Positions 44,097 through 52,795 of a stretch of DNA of 64,000 nt are shown piece by piece. Position numbers and translations under genes: made by a program. Source of the stretch: Pseudolabrys sp. (GTDB lineage: Bacteria; Pseudomonadota; Alphaproteobacteria; Rhizobiales; Xanthobacteraceae); assembly GCA_017849615.1 (NCBI GenBank), contig JAFIGS010000017.1, positions 496,001 to 560,000 on the forward strand, in the 5' to 3' direction. A model generated the notes under the pieces. The model saw nothing but the letters and a program-made list of their open reading frames with translations, did no database searches and was not told where the DNA came from. Positions within the stretch are counted from its first letter, which is position 1; each line of letters opens with the position of its first letter.

Positions 44097-44906
44097 ATGA
44101 CGGAATCCCCCGACCCCAACGCCCGCGACCTGATCGAGTTCTACCTCGACGCCGGCGCCGACGCCTTTATTGGCGAGGAGCCTGTGGACCGCTTCGCCCT
44201 GGTCGATGGGCCGGTGGCGCCGAAGGTGGCCGAGCGGCCCGCTCTCGTGCGGGAGGCCGCCCCCCCTATTGCGGCCCCGGCCCGGCCGGCGCCGCAGGCT
44301 CCCGACGAGGCCGCGACCGCGGCGCGCATTGCCGCCAGGAGCGCCACCACGCTCGACGAGTTGCGGGCCATCGTCGAAGGCTTCGATGGCTGCGCGCTCA
44401 AGGCGACCGCAAGCCGCACCGTGTTCTCGGACGGCAATCCGCAAGCGCGCCTCATGCTGGTCGGCGAGGCGCCGGGCCGCGACGAGGACATCGAGGGCCT
44501 GCCCTTCGTCGGCCGTTCCGGCAAACTGCTCAATCAGATGCTCAAGGCCATCGGGCTCGACCGCACGTCGGTCTACATCGCCAACATCGTGCCGTGGCGT
44601 CCGCCCGGCAACCGCGATCCAAGCCCGCATGAGTCGGCGATCTGCCTGCCTTTCATCCTCCGTCAGATCGAACTCGTCGATCCCGATGTGCTGGTGTGCC
44701 TCGGCAAGCCGTCGATGCAGACCTTGCTCGGCCTGATGGAGCCGATCTCGAAGGCGCGCGGCCGCTGGGTCACCTTCAACACCGGCAAGCGCGACATCAA
44801 AGCCCTGGCCACCTTCCATCCGGCGTTCCTGTTGCGCTCGCCGCTGCAAAAGCGCTTCGCCTGGCGCGATCTGCTGGCGATCAAGAAGGCGCTGAAGAAC
44901 GGATAG
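44097..44906 (+). CDS. Uracil-DNA glycosylase of the family 4/5 type, atypical Fe-S site
   Basis: 269 residues. A poorly conserved, Ala/Pro-rich N-terminus precedes the catalytic domain (about 95-265). Motif 1 is LVGEAPGRDEDIEGLPFVG (about 121-139), and motif 2 is FHPAFLLRSP (about 240-249). The family 4 iron-sulfur enzymes need four cysteines; here only Cys99 (GCALK) and Cys183 (AICLPF) fit, and position 167 is Trp (NIVPWRPPGNR) where Cys is expected. So the cluster is probably absent. Related enzymes without the cluster are known in rhizobia, to my recollection. It excises uracil from DNA. Confidence 0.88.
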   Translation: MTESPDPNARDLIEFYLDAGADAFIGEEPVDRFALVDGPVAPKVAERPALVREAAPPIAAPARPAPQAPDEAATAARIAARSATTLDELRAIVEGFDGCALKATASRTVFSDGNPQARLMLVGEAPGRDEDIEGLPFVGRSGKLLNQMLKAIGLDRTSVYIANIVPWRPPGNRDPSPHESAICLPFILRQIELVDPDVLVCLGKPSMQTLLGLMEPISKARGRWVTFNTGKRDIKALATFHPAFLLRSPLQKRFAWRDLLAIKKALKNG

Positions 44907-44919
44907 CAACGTGGCCTTT

Positions 44920-44989
44920 GTAACCCGGATGAGCGTAGCGAAATCCGGGAGCGGCTGACCCGGGTTTCGCTACGCTACACCCGGACTAC
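44920..44989. repeat. Palindromic repeat of a second family beside copy C
   Basis: GCGTAGCGAAATCCGGG (44933-44949) is mirrored by CCCGGGTTTCGCTACGC (44959-44975) with one mismatch, flanked by ACCCGGA/CCCGGAC ends. It directly precedes the GTCATTCC-type copy. Confidence 0.8.
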
Positions 44990-44993
44990 GAGG

Positions 44994-45102
44994 CTGTCAT
45001 TCCGGGGCGCGGCTGAAAGCCGCGAGCCCGGAATCCATATCCCCTGTGCTGCGGTGTATGGATTCCGGGCCCGCGCGTAATGCGCGCATCCCGGAATGAC
45101 AG
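44994..45102. repeat. Palindromic intergenic repeat, copy C
   Basis: Perfect 13-base outer arms CTGTCATTCCGGG (44994-45006) and CCCGGAATGACAG (45090-45102); inner arms GGAATCCAT and ATGGATTCC around ATCCCCTGTGCTGCGG. Same core as copy A. It sits between the convergent ends of the glycosylase and EamA genes. Confidence 0.88.
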
Positions 45103-45107
45103 AGTCA

Positions 45108-45539
45108 TTACCTCAACGCCACCAGTATCGCCCCCGCCGCGATCAGCGCGACGCCGAGCCAGTTCGGACCGCTCAGCTTTTCCCCGAGAAAGACGACGCC
45201 GAAGATCGCGACCAGCACCACGCTGAGTTTGTCGATGGGCGCAACCTTGGCCGCCTCGCCAATCTTCAGTGCGCGGAAGTAACAGATCCACGACGCGCCG
45301 GTGGCCAGCCCCGACAGCACGAGAAAGACGTAAGTGCGCGGCGACACGCTGCCCGGCGACTGGAATTGTCCGGTCGCGAACAGGATCAGCGCCAGCGTCA
45401 TCAGGATGACGATGGTGCGGATGAAGGTGGCGAAGTCGGAATTGATGTTCTCGACGCCGACCTTGGCGAAGATCGCCGTGAGTGCGGCGAACATCGCCGA
45501 CAGCAACGCCCAGACCTGCCAGGATGACCAGATGCTCAT
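45108..45539 (-). CDS. EamA-domain transporter, single repeat
   Basis: 143 residues from the ATG at 45539, with GAGGACGAG upstream. About five hydrophobic helices forming one EamA/DMT repeat (WALLSAMFAALTAIFAKVG, TIVILMTLALILFATGQF, LSVVLVAIFGVVFLGEKLSG). Full-length EamA transporters have two such repeats, so this one should act as a dimer, like small multidrug-resistance relatives. The substrate is unknown. It is divergent from cydA. Confidence 0.82.
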   Translation of the reverse strand: MSIWSSWQVWALLSAMFAALTAIFAKVGVENINSDFATFIRTIVILMTLALILFATGQFQSPGSVSPRTYVFLVLSGLATGASWICYFRALKIGEAAKVAPIDKLSVVLVAIFGVVFLGEKLSGPNWLGVALIAAGAILVALR

Positions 45540-45739
45540 GCTCGTCCTCGATCGCGCCATGCGTCACGTCGGCGCATTAGACGCTCAACTACCCGATATT
45601 CGGCACTAAGTACCATTTGCATCGAACCGCGCAGGTCGGAACAACGCCAGCCGCATAACTCGTCGCGCTGGATTCAGATATAGAGCTGGCGTAAATTCAA
45701 GCCGTGGTCGCGCGTGGGGGCGGCCGCCGGGAGATCGCA

Positions 45740-47131
45740 ATGTTGGATGCCGATCCAGTCCTGCTCGCTCGCCTGCAATTCGCCTTCACCGTAGTCTTTC
45801 ATATCATCTTTCCCAGCTTCACCATCGGCCTCTCGGCCTGGCTCGCCACGCTCGGCGGCCTGTGGGTCTACACCGGCGAGGACCGCTATCAGCGCCTGAT
45901 GCGCTTCTGGGTGCGGATCTTCGCCGTGTCCTTCGCCATGGGCGTCGTCTCCGGCATCGTACTGTCCTATCAGTTCGGCACCAACTGGAGCCGCTTCTCC
46001 GCCTTCTCCGGCGACGTGATCGGCCCGCTGCTCGGCTACGAAGTGCTGGCGGCCTTCTTCCTCGAGGCGACCTTCCTCGGCATCCTGCTGTTCGGGTTCA
46101 GCCGCGTGCCGCCGTGGCTCTACACGCTGTCGGCGGCGGTGGTCGCCTTCGGCACCATGAGCTCGGCGTTCTGGATTCTCGCCGCCAATAGCTGGATGCA
46201 GACGCCGGCCGGCCACGCCATCGAGAACGGCGTCGCGGTGCCGGTCGACTGGCTGAAGATCATCTTCAACCCGAGTTTCCCCTATCGCTTCGCGCATATG
46301 CTCAACGCCGCTTACCTGACGACGGCCTTCGTCGTGATCGGCGTCGGCGCGCGCTTCCTGCTCGCCGGCCGCCACTTGAGCGAAGGCCGCACCATGCTGC
46401 GTATGGGCGTCGGCCTCGCCGTGATCCTTGCGCCGCTGCAGCTTTTCATCGGCGACCAGCACGGCCTCAACACGCTCAAGCACCAACCGATCAAGGTCGC
46501 GGCCATGGAAGGCCACTGGGACGGCTCCAAACCCGCCGACTTCCATATCTTCGCCTGGCCCGACGAGAAGGCCGAGAAGAACCGCTTCGAGATATCGATC
46601 CCGCGCGGCTCCTCGCTCATTCTCACGCATTCGTGGGACGGGCTGATCCCCGGCCTCACCAGCGTGCCGCCGGACCAGCGGCCGCCGGTCGTCTCGGTGT
46701 TCTTCGCCTTCCGCATCATGCTGGCGATCGGCTTCTTCATGATCGCGGCGGCGCTGTACGGCGCCTTCCTTTGGTGGCGCGGCGCCTTGTTCGAGACGCG
46801 CTGGTTCCTGCGCATCGTCGCCAACACATGGTGGGCCGGATTCGTCGCCGTCATCGCCGGCTGGGTCGTCACCGAAAGCGGCCGCCAGCCCTGGCTCATC
46901 TATAACGTGATGCGCACGGTGGACGGCGTGTCGCCCGTGCCGGGCGCCACCGTGCTCGGCACCTTGGCGCTGTTCATCGTCGCCTACGGCATCGTGTTCT
47001 CGTTCGGCATCTATTACATGAACCGCCTGATCAATCTGGGGCCCGACGACGGCGGCCACGGCGCGGATGACGTCGGCTTCGTCGCCGGCAACCGCATGGC
47101 GGCCGCCAAGCCCGCCGATCGCGACATCTGA
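45740..47131 (+). CDS. cydA: Cytochrome bd-type quinol oxidase subunit I
   Basis: 463 residues from the ATG at 45740 after CGGGAG. A heme-bearing subunit with about nine helices; the proximal heme ligand His21 is in FTVVFHIIFPSFTIG. The quinol loop is short, as in the cyanide-insensitive (CIO) branch. Other conserved parts are GVVSGIVLSYQFGTNW, PLLGYEVLAAFFLEATFLGI and AHMLNAAYLTTAFVVIG. Oxidises ubiquinol and reduces O2 without pumping protons, useful at low oxygen. cydB follows 15 bases later. No Fnr-type site was seen upstream. Confidence 0.96.
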   Translation: MLDADPVLLARLQFAFTVVFHIIFPSFTIGLSAWLATLGGLWVYTGEDRYQRLMRFWVRIFAVSFAMGVVSGIVLSYQFGTNWSRFSAFSGDVIGPLLGYEVLAAFFLEATFLGILLFGFSRVPPWLYTLSAAVVAFGTMSSAFWILAANSWMQTPAGHAIENGVAVPVDWLKIIFNPSFPYRFAHMLNAAYLTTAFVVIGVGARFLLAGRHLSEGRTMLRMGVGLAVILAPLQLFIGDQHGLNTLKHQPIKVAAMEGHWDGSKPADFHIFAWPDEKAEKNRFEISIPRGSSLILTHSWDGLIPGLTSVPPDQRPPVVSVFFAFRIMLAIGFFMIAAALYGAFLWWRGALFETRWFLRIVANTWWAGFVAVIAGWVVTESGRQPWLIYNVMRTVDGVSPVPGATVLGTLALFIVAYGIVFSFGIYYMNRLINLGPDDGGHGADDVGFVAGNRMAAAKPADRDI

Positions 47132-47146
47132 GAAAGGGGACGCGCC

Positions 47147-48157
47147 ATGGCTTCCATGGAAATGTATCTCCCGCTGATCTGGGCCGCGCTGATCGGCGTC
47201 GCGGTGGCGATGTACATCGTCCTCGACGGTTTCGATCTCGGCATCGGCGTGCTATTTCCCTTCACCAAAAGCGAGACCGAACGCGACCAGATGATGCGCA
47301 CCATCGCGCCGTTCTGGGACGGCAACGAGACCTGGCTGATCCTCGGCGGCGTCGGCCTATTCGTCGCCTTCCCGCGCGCCTATGCGGTGATCATGCCGGC
47401 GCTTTACATTCCGGTGATCGTGATGCTGGTGGCGCTGGTGTTCCGCGGCGTCGCCTTCGAATTCCGCACCGTGTCGCGCAGCAAGACCGGCTGGAGTTTC
47501 GCCTTTACCATCGGATCGGTGATTGCCGCCTTCGCGCAGGGCGTCATCCTCGGCGGCCTGGTGCAGGGCATCGCGGTCACCAAAGGCGAGTTCTCCGGCG
47601 GGCATTTCGACTGGGCAACGCCGTTCGCGTTCCTGTGCGGCCTGTCGCTGATCGCCGGCTACGCGCTGCTCGGCACCACATGGCTGCACATGAAAACCGA
47701 CGGCAAGGTCGCGGCGCGCGCGCAAGGCCAGGCGAAATACTGGCTGATCGCGGTGCTGGTCTGCATGGCGGCGGTGAGCGCCTACACGCCGTTTCACGAG
47801 CCACGCATTGCCGAGCGCTGGTTCTCGCTGCCGAACTTCTATTTCCTGTGGCCGGTGCCGACGATCACCGCGCTCGTCGCCTTTGCCTGCTGGCACTGGA
47901 TCGAGCGCGGCCGCGAAGTGCCGCCGTTCCTGGCCTCGATCGCGCTGTTCATGCTCGGCTATGTCGGGCTGGTGATCTCGAACTATCCGTATCTGGTGCC
48001 GCCGTCACTGACGATCTGGGACACCGCCGCATCGGCGAGCAGCCAGGTGTTCATGCTGATCGGCACTTTGTTCCTGCTGCCGATGGTGATCGGCTACGTG
48101 ATCTTTGTGTACTGGATTTTCCGCGGCAAGGTCCGCGAGGGCGAGAGCTACCACTGA
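47147..48157 (+). CDS. cydB: Cytochrome bd-type quinol oxidase subunit II
   Basis: 336 residues with about eight to nine helices. The N-terminal segment AMYIVLDGFDLGIGVLFPF and FWDGNETWLILGG are classic CydB motifs. It pairs with the cydA product in the membrane and needs no heme itself. No cydX-like microprotein or cydDC genes follow; copy D of the palindromic repeat lies directly after the stop. Confidence 0.95.
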   Translation: MASMEMYLPLIWAALIGVAVAMYIVLDGFDLGIGVLFPFTKSETERDQMMRTIAPFWDGNETWLILGGVGLFVAFPRAYAVIMPALYIPVIVMLVALVFRGVAFEFRTVSRSKTGWSFAFTIGSVIAAFAQGVILGGLVQGIAVTKGEFSGGHFDWATPFAFLCGLSLIAGYALLGTTWLHMKTDGKVAARAQGQAKYWLIAVLVCMAAVSAYTPFHEPRIAERWFSLPNFYFLWPVPTITALVAFACWHWIERGREVPPFLASIALFMLGYVGLVISNYPYLVPPSLTIWDTAASASSQVFMLIGTLFLLPMVIGYVIFVYWIFRGKVREGESYH

Positions 48158-48160
48158 TCC

Positions 48161-48263
48161 GTCATTCCGGACGAGGCGAAGCGTCGATCCGGAATCCAGA
48201 AACAGGCTCTGAATGTGTTGCTGGATTCCGGGTTCGCTCACTTCGTTCGCGCCCCGGAATGAC
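48161..48263. repeat. Palindromic intergenic repeat, copy D
   Basis: Arms GTCATTCCGG (48161-48170) and GGAATGAC (48256-48263), inner arms GGAATCCAG and CTGGATTCC. It shares TGTTGCTGGATTCCGGGTTC with the 33849 copy. It lies between convergent ends of cydB and a membrane glycosyltransferase gene. Confidence 0.85.
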
Positions 48264-48272
48264 AGAGGATGG

Positions 48273-49811
48273 TTATTGCGCCGGCGGGCGCAGCACCGCC
48301 CAGCCGATGCGGATCGGCGGCAGCCGGCCCTGCACTGCGCGGTCGAACTGGCGTGGCAGCTCTGGCACCAGACCGGGAAACTGCGTGCGCAGATCCTCCG
48401 GCACGGCGTTGTTCGCAGCCGCCGGCCAGACCAGCACACCGCCATGGGCCGCGACGTCATCGACGCTGACCCAGGGACTGCGCTGCGGCGCCCAGGCAAA
48501 GAACACTCGCGGCCGGCCTTCCGGCCCGCCCGGCGCCATCATGGCGATCAGCGGCGCCAGCCGCGCGTCGCCACTGACATATTGCAGCGGCTTGCCGGTG
48601 CGGCGCTGATAGTTGTCGGCGAAGAACTGCGCCTCGGCGCCGGACGGCTGCGCCAGGCGGGTATCGCGGGCGAACGTCCACGGCACGACGAGCAGGCTCG
48701 CGGCCATCAGCAGCGGCGGCGCCACCAGCAGCGCCAGCCATGACGACGACACCAGCCGTTCGCGATAGATGTGCACGCGGTTGCCGGCGACGAGCACCAC
48801 CGCCATGCCGGACAGCAGGACGAGCGGCGCCAGCATCGACCATGTCGTCAGCGAACCGAAAGCCGACAGCAACGCGACCTGCGGCACCCGCTCACCGATC
48901 AGCACCAGCGCGATGACGACAAACGCCGGCGCCAGCGCAAAGAAATAGATGAAAGCGCGCGCCGCCGGCTCCACCGGGCTGCGATCGATTTCCGGAGCGC
49001 GTTCATTGCGGCCGCGGCCGATGCCCGTCGAGAGCAGTGCGAGCAGCAGCAAGCCGAGGTGCGCGGCGGCCAGCGCGCCGGCAAACCTCAGCGCAGAGGC
49101 ACGCCCGATATTGTCCTGAAGCGTCGCGGCCACCAGCGGCCAGGACCGGCTCAGCCAGGCGGCATAGGGCGCGATCACGATCACCAGCAGCAGCAGCGCC
49201 AGCCACGGCTCGGGATAAGCGAGCGCGCGACGGCCGCGCCGCGTCAGCGGCGTGAAGACGATGAGCAGCACCACCAGCACGACGCCGGCGTCATGCGTCA
49301 GCAACAGCAGTCCGAGATCGACGGCGACGAGAAACCAGCGGCCGCGTTTGCCCTCGCCGAGCGCGCGCCAGTAATGCATCAGCGCCAGCGCCCACAGCGG
49401 AATGGCGAGCACCGCCGGGCCGAATTCCGGGCTCGGCACCGTGAAGGCAGCGACGCCGACCATGAGCAGGATGGCGAGCACGGCATGGCGGGTACCGATC
49501 GTCGAGCGGCCGAGCGTGAACACAGCCCACAGCGCGACGACAATGCAGATCTGCGACAGCGCGTAGAGGCCGAACATGCCCCCGGCGCGGAAGGCGATTT
49601 CGGCCACCCAGAAGGCCAGCGGCGGGCCGAGATAGCTGCCGAGCAGGAATTCGCGGCCGACCGCCAGCACCAGCGGCACTTCGCCGGGAGGCGATGAATA
49701 AAAGAGCGTCGGAATCAGCGTCCATAGGACGCCCTGCGACAGCGCCACGAACCAGAACACGACCTTGGGCCGGCCGCGCAGGAATTCGATGATCAGGGAG
49801 ACGTGGTGCAT
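48273..49811 (-). CDS. Membrane glycosyltransferase-like protein (GT39/ArnT type)
   Basis: 512 residues from the ATG at 49811. About ten to twelve helices; the large first luminal loop has the E in PPGEVPLVLAVGREF and LGPPLAFWVAEIAFRAGG, the pattern of PMT/ArnT transferases that use polyprenyl-linked sugars. FGPAVLAIPLWALALMHYW follows. The last ~110 residues are soluble and probably periplasmic. The sugar and acceptor are unknown. The GT2 gene at 33969 could supply the lipid-linked sugar, by inference only. Confidence 0.8.
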   Translation of the reverse strand: MHHVSLIIEFLRGRPKVVFWFVALSQGVLWTLIPTLFYSSPPGEVPLVLAVGREFLLGSYLGPPLAFWVAEIAFRAGGMFGLYALSQICIVVALWAVFTLGRSTIGTRHAVLAILLMVGVAAFTVPSPEFGPAVLAIPLWALALMHYWRALGEGKRGRWFLVAVDLGLLLLTHDAGVVLVVLLIVFTPLTRRGRRALAYPEPWLALLLLVIVIAPYAAWLSRSWPLVAATLQDNIGRASALRFAGALAAAHLGLLLLALLSTGIGRGRNERAPEIDRSPVEPAARAFIYFFALAPAFVVIALVLIGERVPQVALLSAFGSLTTWSMLAPLVLLSGMAVVLVAGNRVHIYRERLVSSSWLALLVAPPLLMAASLLVVPWTFARDTRLAQPSGAEAQFFADNYQRRTGKPLQYVSGDARLAPLIAMMAPGGPEGRPRVFFAWAPQRSPWVSVDDVAAHGGVLVWPAAANNAVPEDLRTQFPGLVPELPRQFDRAVQGRLPPIRIGWAVLRPPAQ

Positions 49812-49880
49812 GAGGCCCGGCTCTTTGCCCCTCCCCGAGAGGGGCGCGGACAAGCAAGAGTGAGCAATAAAGAACGCGGC

Positions 49881-50654
49881 CTAAAGTGGCAACACGGTCG
49901 CGAGCGCCTCGTCGGGCACATCCTCGAGCCTATCGCCCATCGCGGCGAACTTGGCCGCCACCGGCGCGAAGGAGCGGCGGTGGTGCGGCGTCGGGCCCAG
50001 CGCCTGCAAGGCGCGGAAATGCTCGGGCACGCTGTAGCCCATGTGCCGCTCGAAGCCGTAGCCGGGATAGGCTTCGGCGAGGCGCTTCATGTAACGGTCG
50101 CGCGTCACCTTTGCGACGATCGAGGCGGCCGCCACCGACAGAACCAGCGCGTCGCCCGAGACCACCGCCTCGCAATCGCAGCCGCAGTCGATCTTCATGT
50201 TGCCGTCCATGAAGACGAGCTTGGGCCGAACCGGCAGCGCCTTCACGGCCCGCGCCGAGGCCCAGAGCGAGGCACGCAGGATATTGTCGCGGTCGATGCG
50301 GTCCACGGCGCCGAACACCACCGAGACATGCGCCGTGGCGCAGATTTTCTCGTAAAGCTTCTCGCGCGCCTCGGCGTCGAGCTTCTTGGAATCGTTGAGC
50401 CCGCGCGGGATGCGGTCGGGGTCCAGGATCACCGCGGCGGAGACCACCGGACCGGCCAAGGGCCCCCGCCCTGCCTCGTCGCAGCCGGCAACCGGGAAGA
50501 TACCGGCCTTGAAGGCGCGACGCTCCCGCCGGAACGTCGGGCGCAAGATCGGCTCGGCCAGCGGCAATTGCGGCTTCGCAGCGGATTTACCAGCCGGCTT
50601 CGCAGACTTCGTCGCCAGCTTCACCGCAGCTTTCTTTTTGGTGGCGGGGGCCAT
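49881..50654 (-). CDS. rnhB: Ribonuclease HII with a Lys/Ala-rich N-terminal tail
   Basis: 257 residues. Cuts RNA-DNA hybrids and removes ribonucleotides from DNA. The catalytic core starts near residue 55: [19 protein letters not shown] with the D-E pair, then [27 protein letters not shown] with the third Asp, and [12 protein letters not shown]. Residues 1-28 are a basic low-complexity tail ([19 protein letters not shown]) not found in the core family. Upstream lies a small palindromic element. Confidence 0.95.
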   Translation of the reverse strand: MAPATKKKAAVKLATKSAKPAGKSAAKPQLPLAEPILRPTFRRERRAFKAGIFPVAGCDEAGRGPLAGPVVSAAVILDPDRIPRGLNDSKKLDAEAREKLYEKICATAHVSVVFGAVDRIDRDNILRASLWASARAVKALPVRPKLVFMDGNMKIDCGCDCEAVVSGDALVLSVAAASIVAKVTRDRYMKRLAEAYPGYGFERHMGYSVPEHFRALQALGPTPHHRRSFAPVAAKFAAMGDRLEDVPDEALATVLPL

Positions 50655-50734
50655 GGGCCGATGGGTACGCCCGACTCGGGGCCCCGTTCAACCCTATTCG
50701 CGTCGGCGGGTGGATAATGGGGACAGGACCGTCA

Positions 50735-50754
50735 TCGCCCGCGAAAGCGGGCGA
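50735..50754. repeat. GAAA-loop hairpin in the gap between rnhB and the radical SAM gene
   Basis: TCGCCCGC (50735-50742) and GCGGGCGA (50747-50754) with a GAAA tetraloop. It lies in the 162-base gap between rnhB and the radical SAM gene, upstream of the rnhB start. This GTCATCGCCCGCGAAAGCGG type is a further intergenic palindrome family. Confidence 0.65.
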
Positions 50755-50816
50755 TCCAGCGCTTTCCCAGACAACAGGGCTGGGCCCTCCGCCTTCGCGG
50801 CGGACGACGCCGACAC

Positions 50817-52019
50817 CTAAAACAAACTCATCTGCGCGTCATTCGGCTTCGGATGCTTGAAGTGCTCGGTCGTGAGCTGGCGCTTGGCGACATTGAGGCC
50901 GCGCTTTTCGCAGGCGAGTTCGAAACGGCGGCCGATCAGCCAGGCGTAAGGTCCCTTGCCTTTCATGCGCGTGCCCCACTCGGCGTCGTAATCGCGGCCG
51001 CCGCGCATCTCGCGCACCAGCTTGAACACATGACCGGCGCGATCGGGATAATTCGCTTCCAGCCATTCGCGGAACAGGTCGCGCACTTCGAGCGGCAGGC
51101 GCAACATGACATAGCCGGCCTCCCTGACGCCGGCGGCAGCCGCGGCATCGAGAATGCGCTCGATCTCGCTGTCGTTCAGCGCCGGAATGATCGGCGCCAC
51201 CATGACCGTGGTCGGCACGCCGGCCTGCGACAACTGGCGCAAGGCCTCGAGCCGTTTCATCGGCGACGCCGCGCGCGGCTCCATCTTGCGCGCCAGTTCC
51301 GGATCGAGCGTCGTCACCGACAACGCCACCTTCGCGAGGTTGCGCTCTGCCATGCGCGCGAGGATGTCGAGATCGCGCGTCACCAGCGCCGACTTGGTGA
51401 CGATGCCGACCGGATGCCCGGCCCGGTCGAGCGTTTCGAGAATGCGGCGCATCACCTTGTAACGCCGCTCGATCGGCTGATACGGGTCGGTATTGGTGCC
51501 GATCGCGATCACCTTCGGCGAATAGTTCGACGAAGCGAGCTCACGTTCAAGGAGGTCGGCTGCCTCCGGCTTGACGAATAGCTTCGATTCGAAATCGAGC
51601 CCCGGCGACAGGCCGAGATAGGCGTGCGTCGGACGGGCGAAGCAGTAGACGCAGCCGTGCTCGCAGCCGCGATAAGGATTGATCGAGCGGTCGAAACCGA
51701 TGTCGGGCGATTGATTGCGGGTGATGATCTTGCGCGTCGCATCGACCTGCACCGAGGTCTTGAAGGGCGGCAGTTCCTCCAGCGAGCGCCAGCCATCGTC
51801 GAAGGCAATGCGGGCGATGGGCTCGTAGCGGCCCGAGGCGTTCGACTGCGCGCCACGGCCGCGGCGGCGCTCATGCTTGACCACGACGCCGAGCAAGCCA
51901 GTCAGATCGTCGACGCGAACACCCGCCGGCGCGGAGGGCAGCTCCGGTCCACGGTCGGAAATGGCGGTCCGATCGGGGTCCGCCGGCGGGCGTTTCAAGG
52001 CTGCAGGTCTTTGAGCCAT
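50817..52019 (-). CDS. PA0069-type radical SAM protein
   Basis: 400 residues. The N-terminus is variable; the catalytic region begins near INPYRGCEHGCVYCFARPTH (about 113-132), the C-x3-C-x2-C motif that binds the 4Fe-4S cluster for S-adenosylmethionine cleavage. IAIGTNTDPYQPIERRYKVM, GIVTKSALVTRDLDIL and SVTTLDPELARKMEP follow in the SplB/Rv2578c-like arrangement. The substrate is unknown. It is widely conserved next to rnhB-like genes in related bacteria, as far as I recall. Confidence 0.9.
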   Translation of the reverse strand: MAQRPAALKRPPADPDRTAISDRGPELPSAPAGVRVDDLTGLLGVVVKHERRRGRGAQSNASGRYEPIARIAFDDGWRSLEELPPFKTSVQVDATRKIITRNQSPDIGFDRSINPYRGCEHGCVYCFARPTHAYLGLSPGLDFESKLFVKPEAADLLERELASSNYSPKVIAIGTNTDPYQPIERRYKVMRRILETLDRAGHPVGIVTKSALVTRDLDILARMAERNLAKVALSVTTLDPELARKMEPRAASPMKRLEALRQLSQAGVPTTVMVAPIIPALNDSEIERILDAAAAAGVREAGYVMLRLPLEVRDLFREWLEANYPDRAGHVFKLVREMRGGRDYDAEWGTRMKGKGPYAWLIGRRFELACEKRGLNVAKRQLTTEHFKHPKPNDAQMSLF

Positions 52020-52177
52020 GGTCTTTACCTAATCACGGTATGTGAACATAACAAGAACATTCTGCCGACTTTTGCGCGCCCTCTGTCTCTCGTGGCCCGC
52101 CTTTCCTTCCGCACACGATGTGGTAGCAACCGGGGGGACAGCGGTTGTGTTCCGCTTCATCGCCGGCTTGGGGGGCC

Positions 52178-52753
52178 ATGCTCAGCGTCATTGTCGCCAC
52201 GCACGAATCGGAGCGCGCCCTGGTGCCGACCTTGTCGGCGCTGGTGCCGGGCGCGATGTCGGGCCTCGTCAGCGAGGTGGTTGTCGCGGATGCGGGATCG
52301 AAGGACGCAACGGCCGAAGTTGCCGATATCGCCGGCTGCCGGTTCATTGCCTCCGAGGCGCCGCTCGGCGAGCGGCTCAAGGAAGCCGCGCTGAGCACCC
52401 GGACGCCATGGCTGATGTTCCTGCGGGCCGGCGTCGTGCCCGATGCCGACTGGACCGGCGCCAGCGAGACGTTCATGCAGGCGGCGTCATTCAGCGACAG
52501 CGCGCCGCGCGCCGCGGTGTTTCGCGCCGCCGCCACCGCCTCGGCCCAGCCCGGGCTCGCCGACGTTTTCGCGCTGGCCCGCGCCGTATTTTCCGGCCGC
52601 CGGCCATCGCCGGATCAGGGGCTGGTGATTTCCCGGTCGCTGTACGAAGCCGTCGGCGGCCACCCCGCGCCTGCCGATGCCGAAGTCCGGCTGCTGGGTC
52701 AGCTCGGCCGCAAGGTGGCGTTGCTGGGCGCGGGCGCGCGGCGGGTCGCGTAA
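52178..52753 (+). CDS. Small GT2-type glycosyltransferase
   Basis: 191 residues from the ATG at 52178; GGGGGG is just upstream. GT-A beginning MLSVIVATHESERAL and EVVVADAGSKDATAEVAD (about 33-50). The usual DxD is replaced by LRAGVVPDADW, which may be nonfunctional or altered. The end is short. Its role and donor sugar are unknown. The following gene starts 42 bases on. Confidence 0.75.
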   Translation: MLSVIVATHESERALVPTLSALVPGAMSGLVSEVVVADAGSKDATAEVADIAGCRFIASEAPLGERLKEAALSTRTPWLMFLRAGVVPDADWTGASETFMQAASFSDSAPRAAVFRAAATASAQPGLADVFALARAVFSGRRPSPDQGLVISRSLYEAVGGHPAPADAEVRLLGQLGRKVALLGAGARRVA

Positions 52754-52795
52754 GAATTACTTGACTTTGTCAACTAACTGCTCGACCTTGCGGCC

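Noticed and set aside
45561..45739. Fnr/Anr box upstream of cydA
   Set aside because: No TTGAT-N4-ATCAA match or near match was found.
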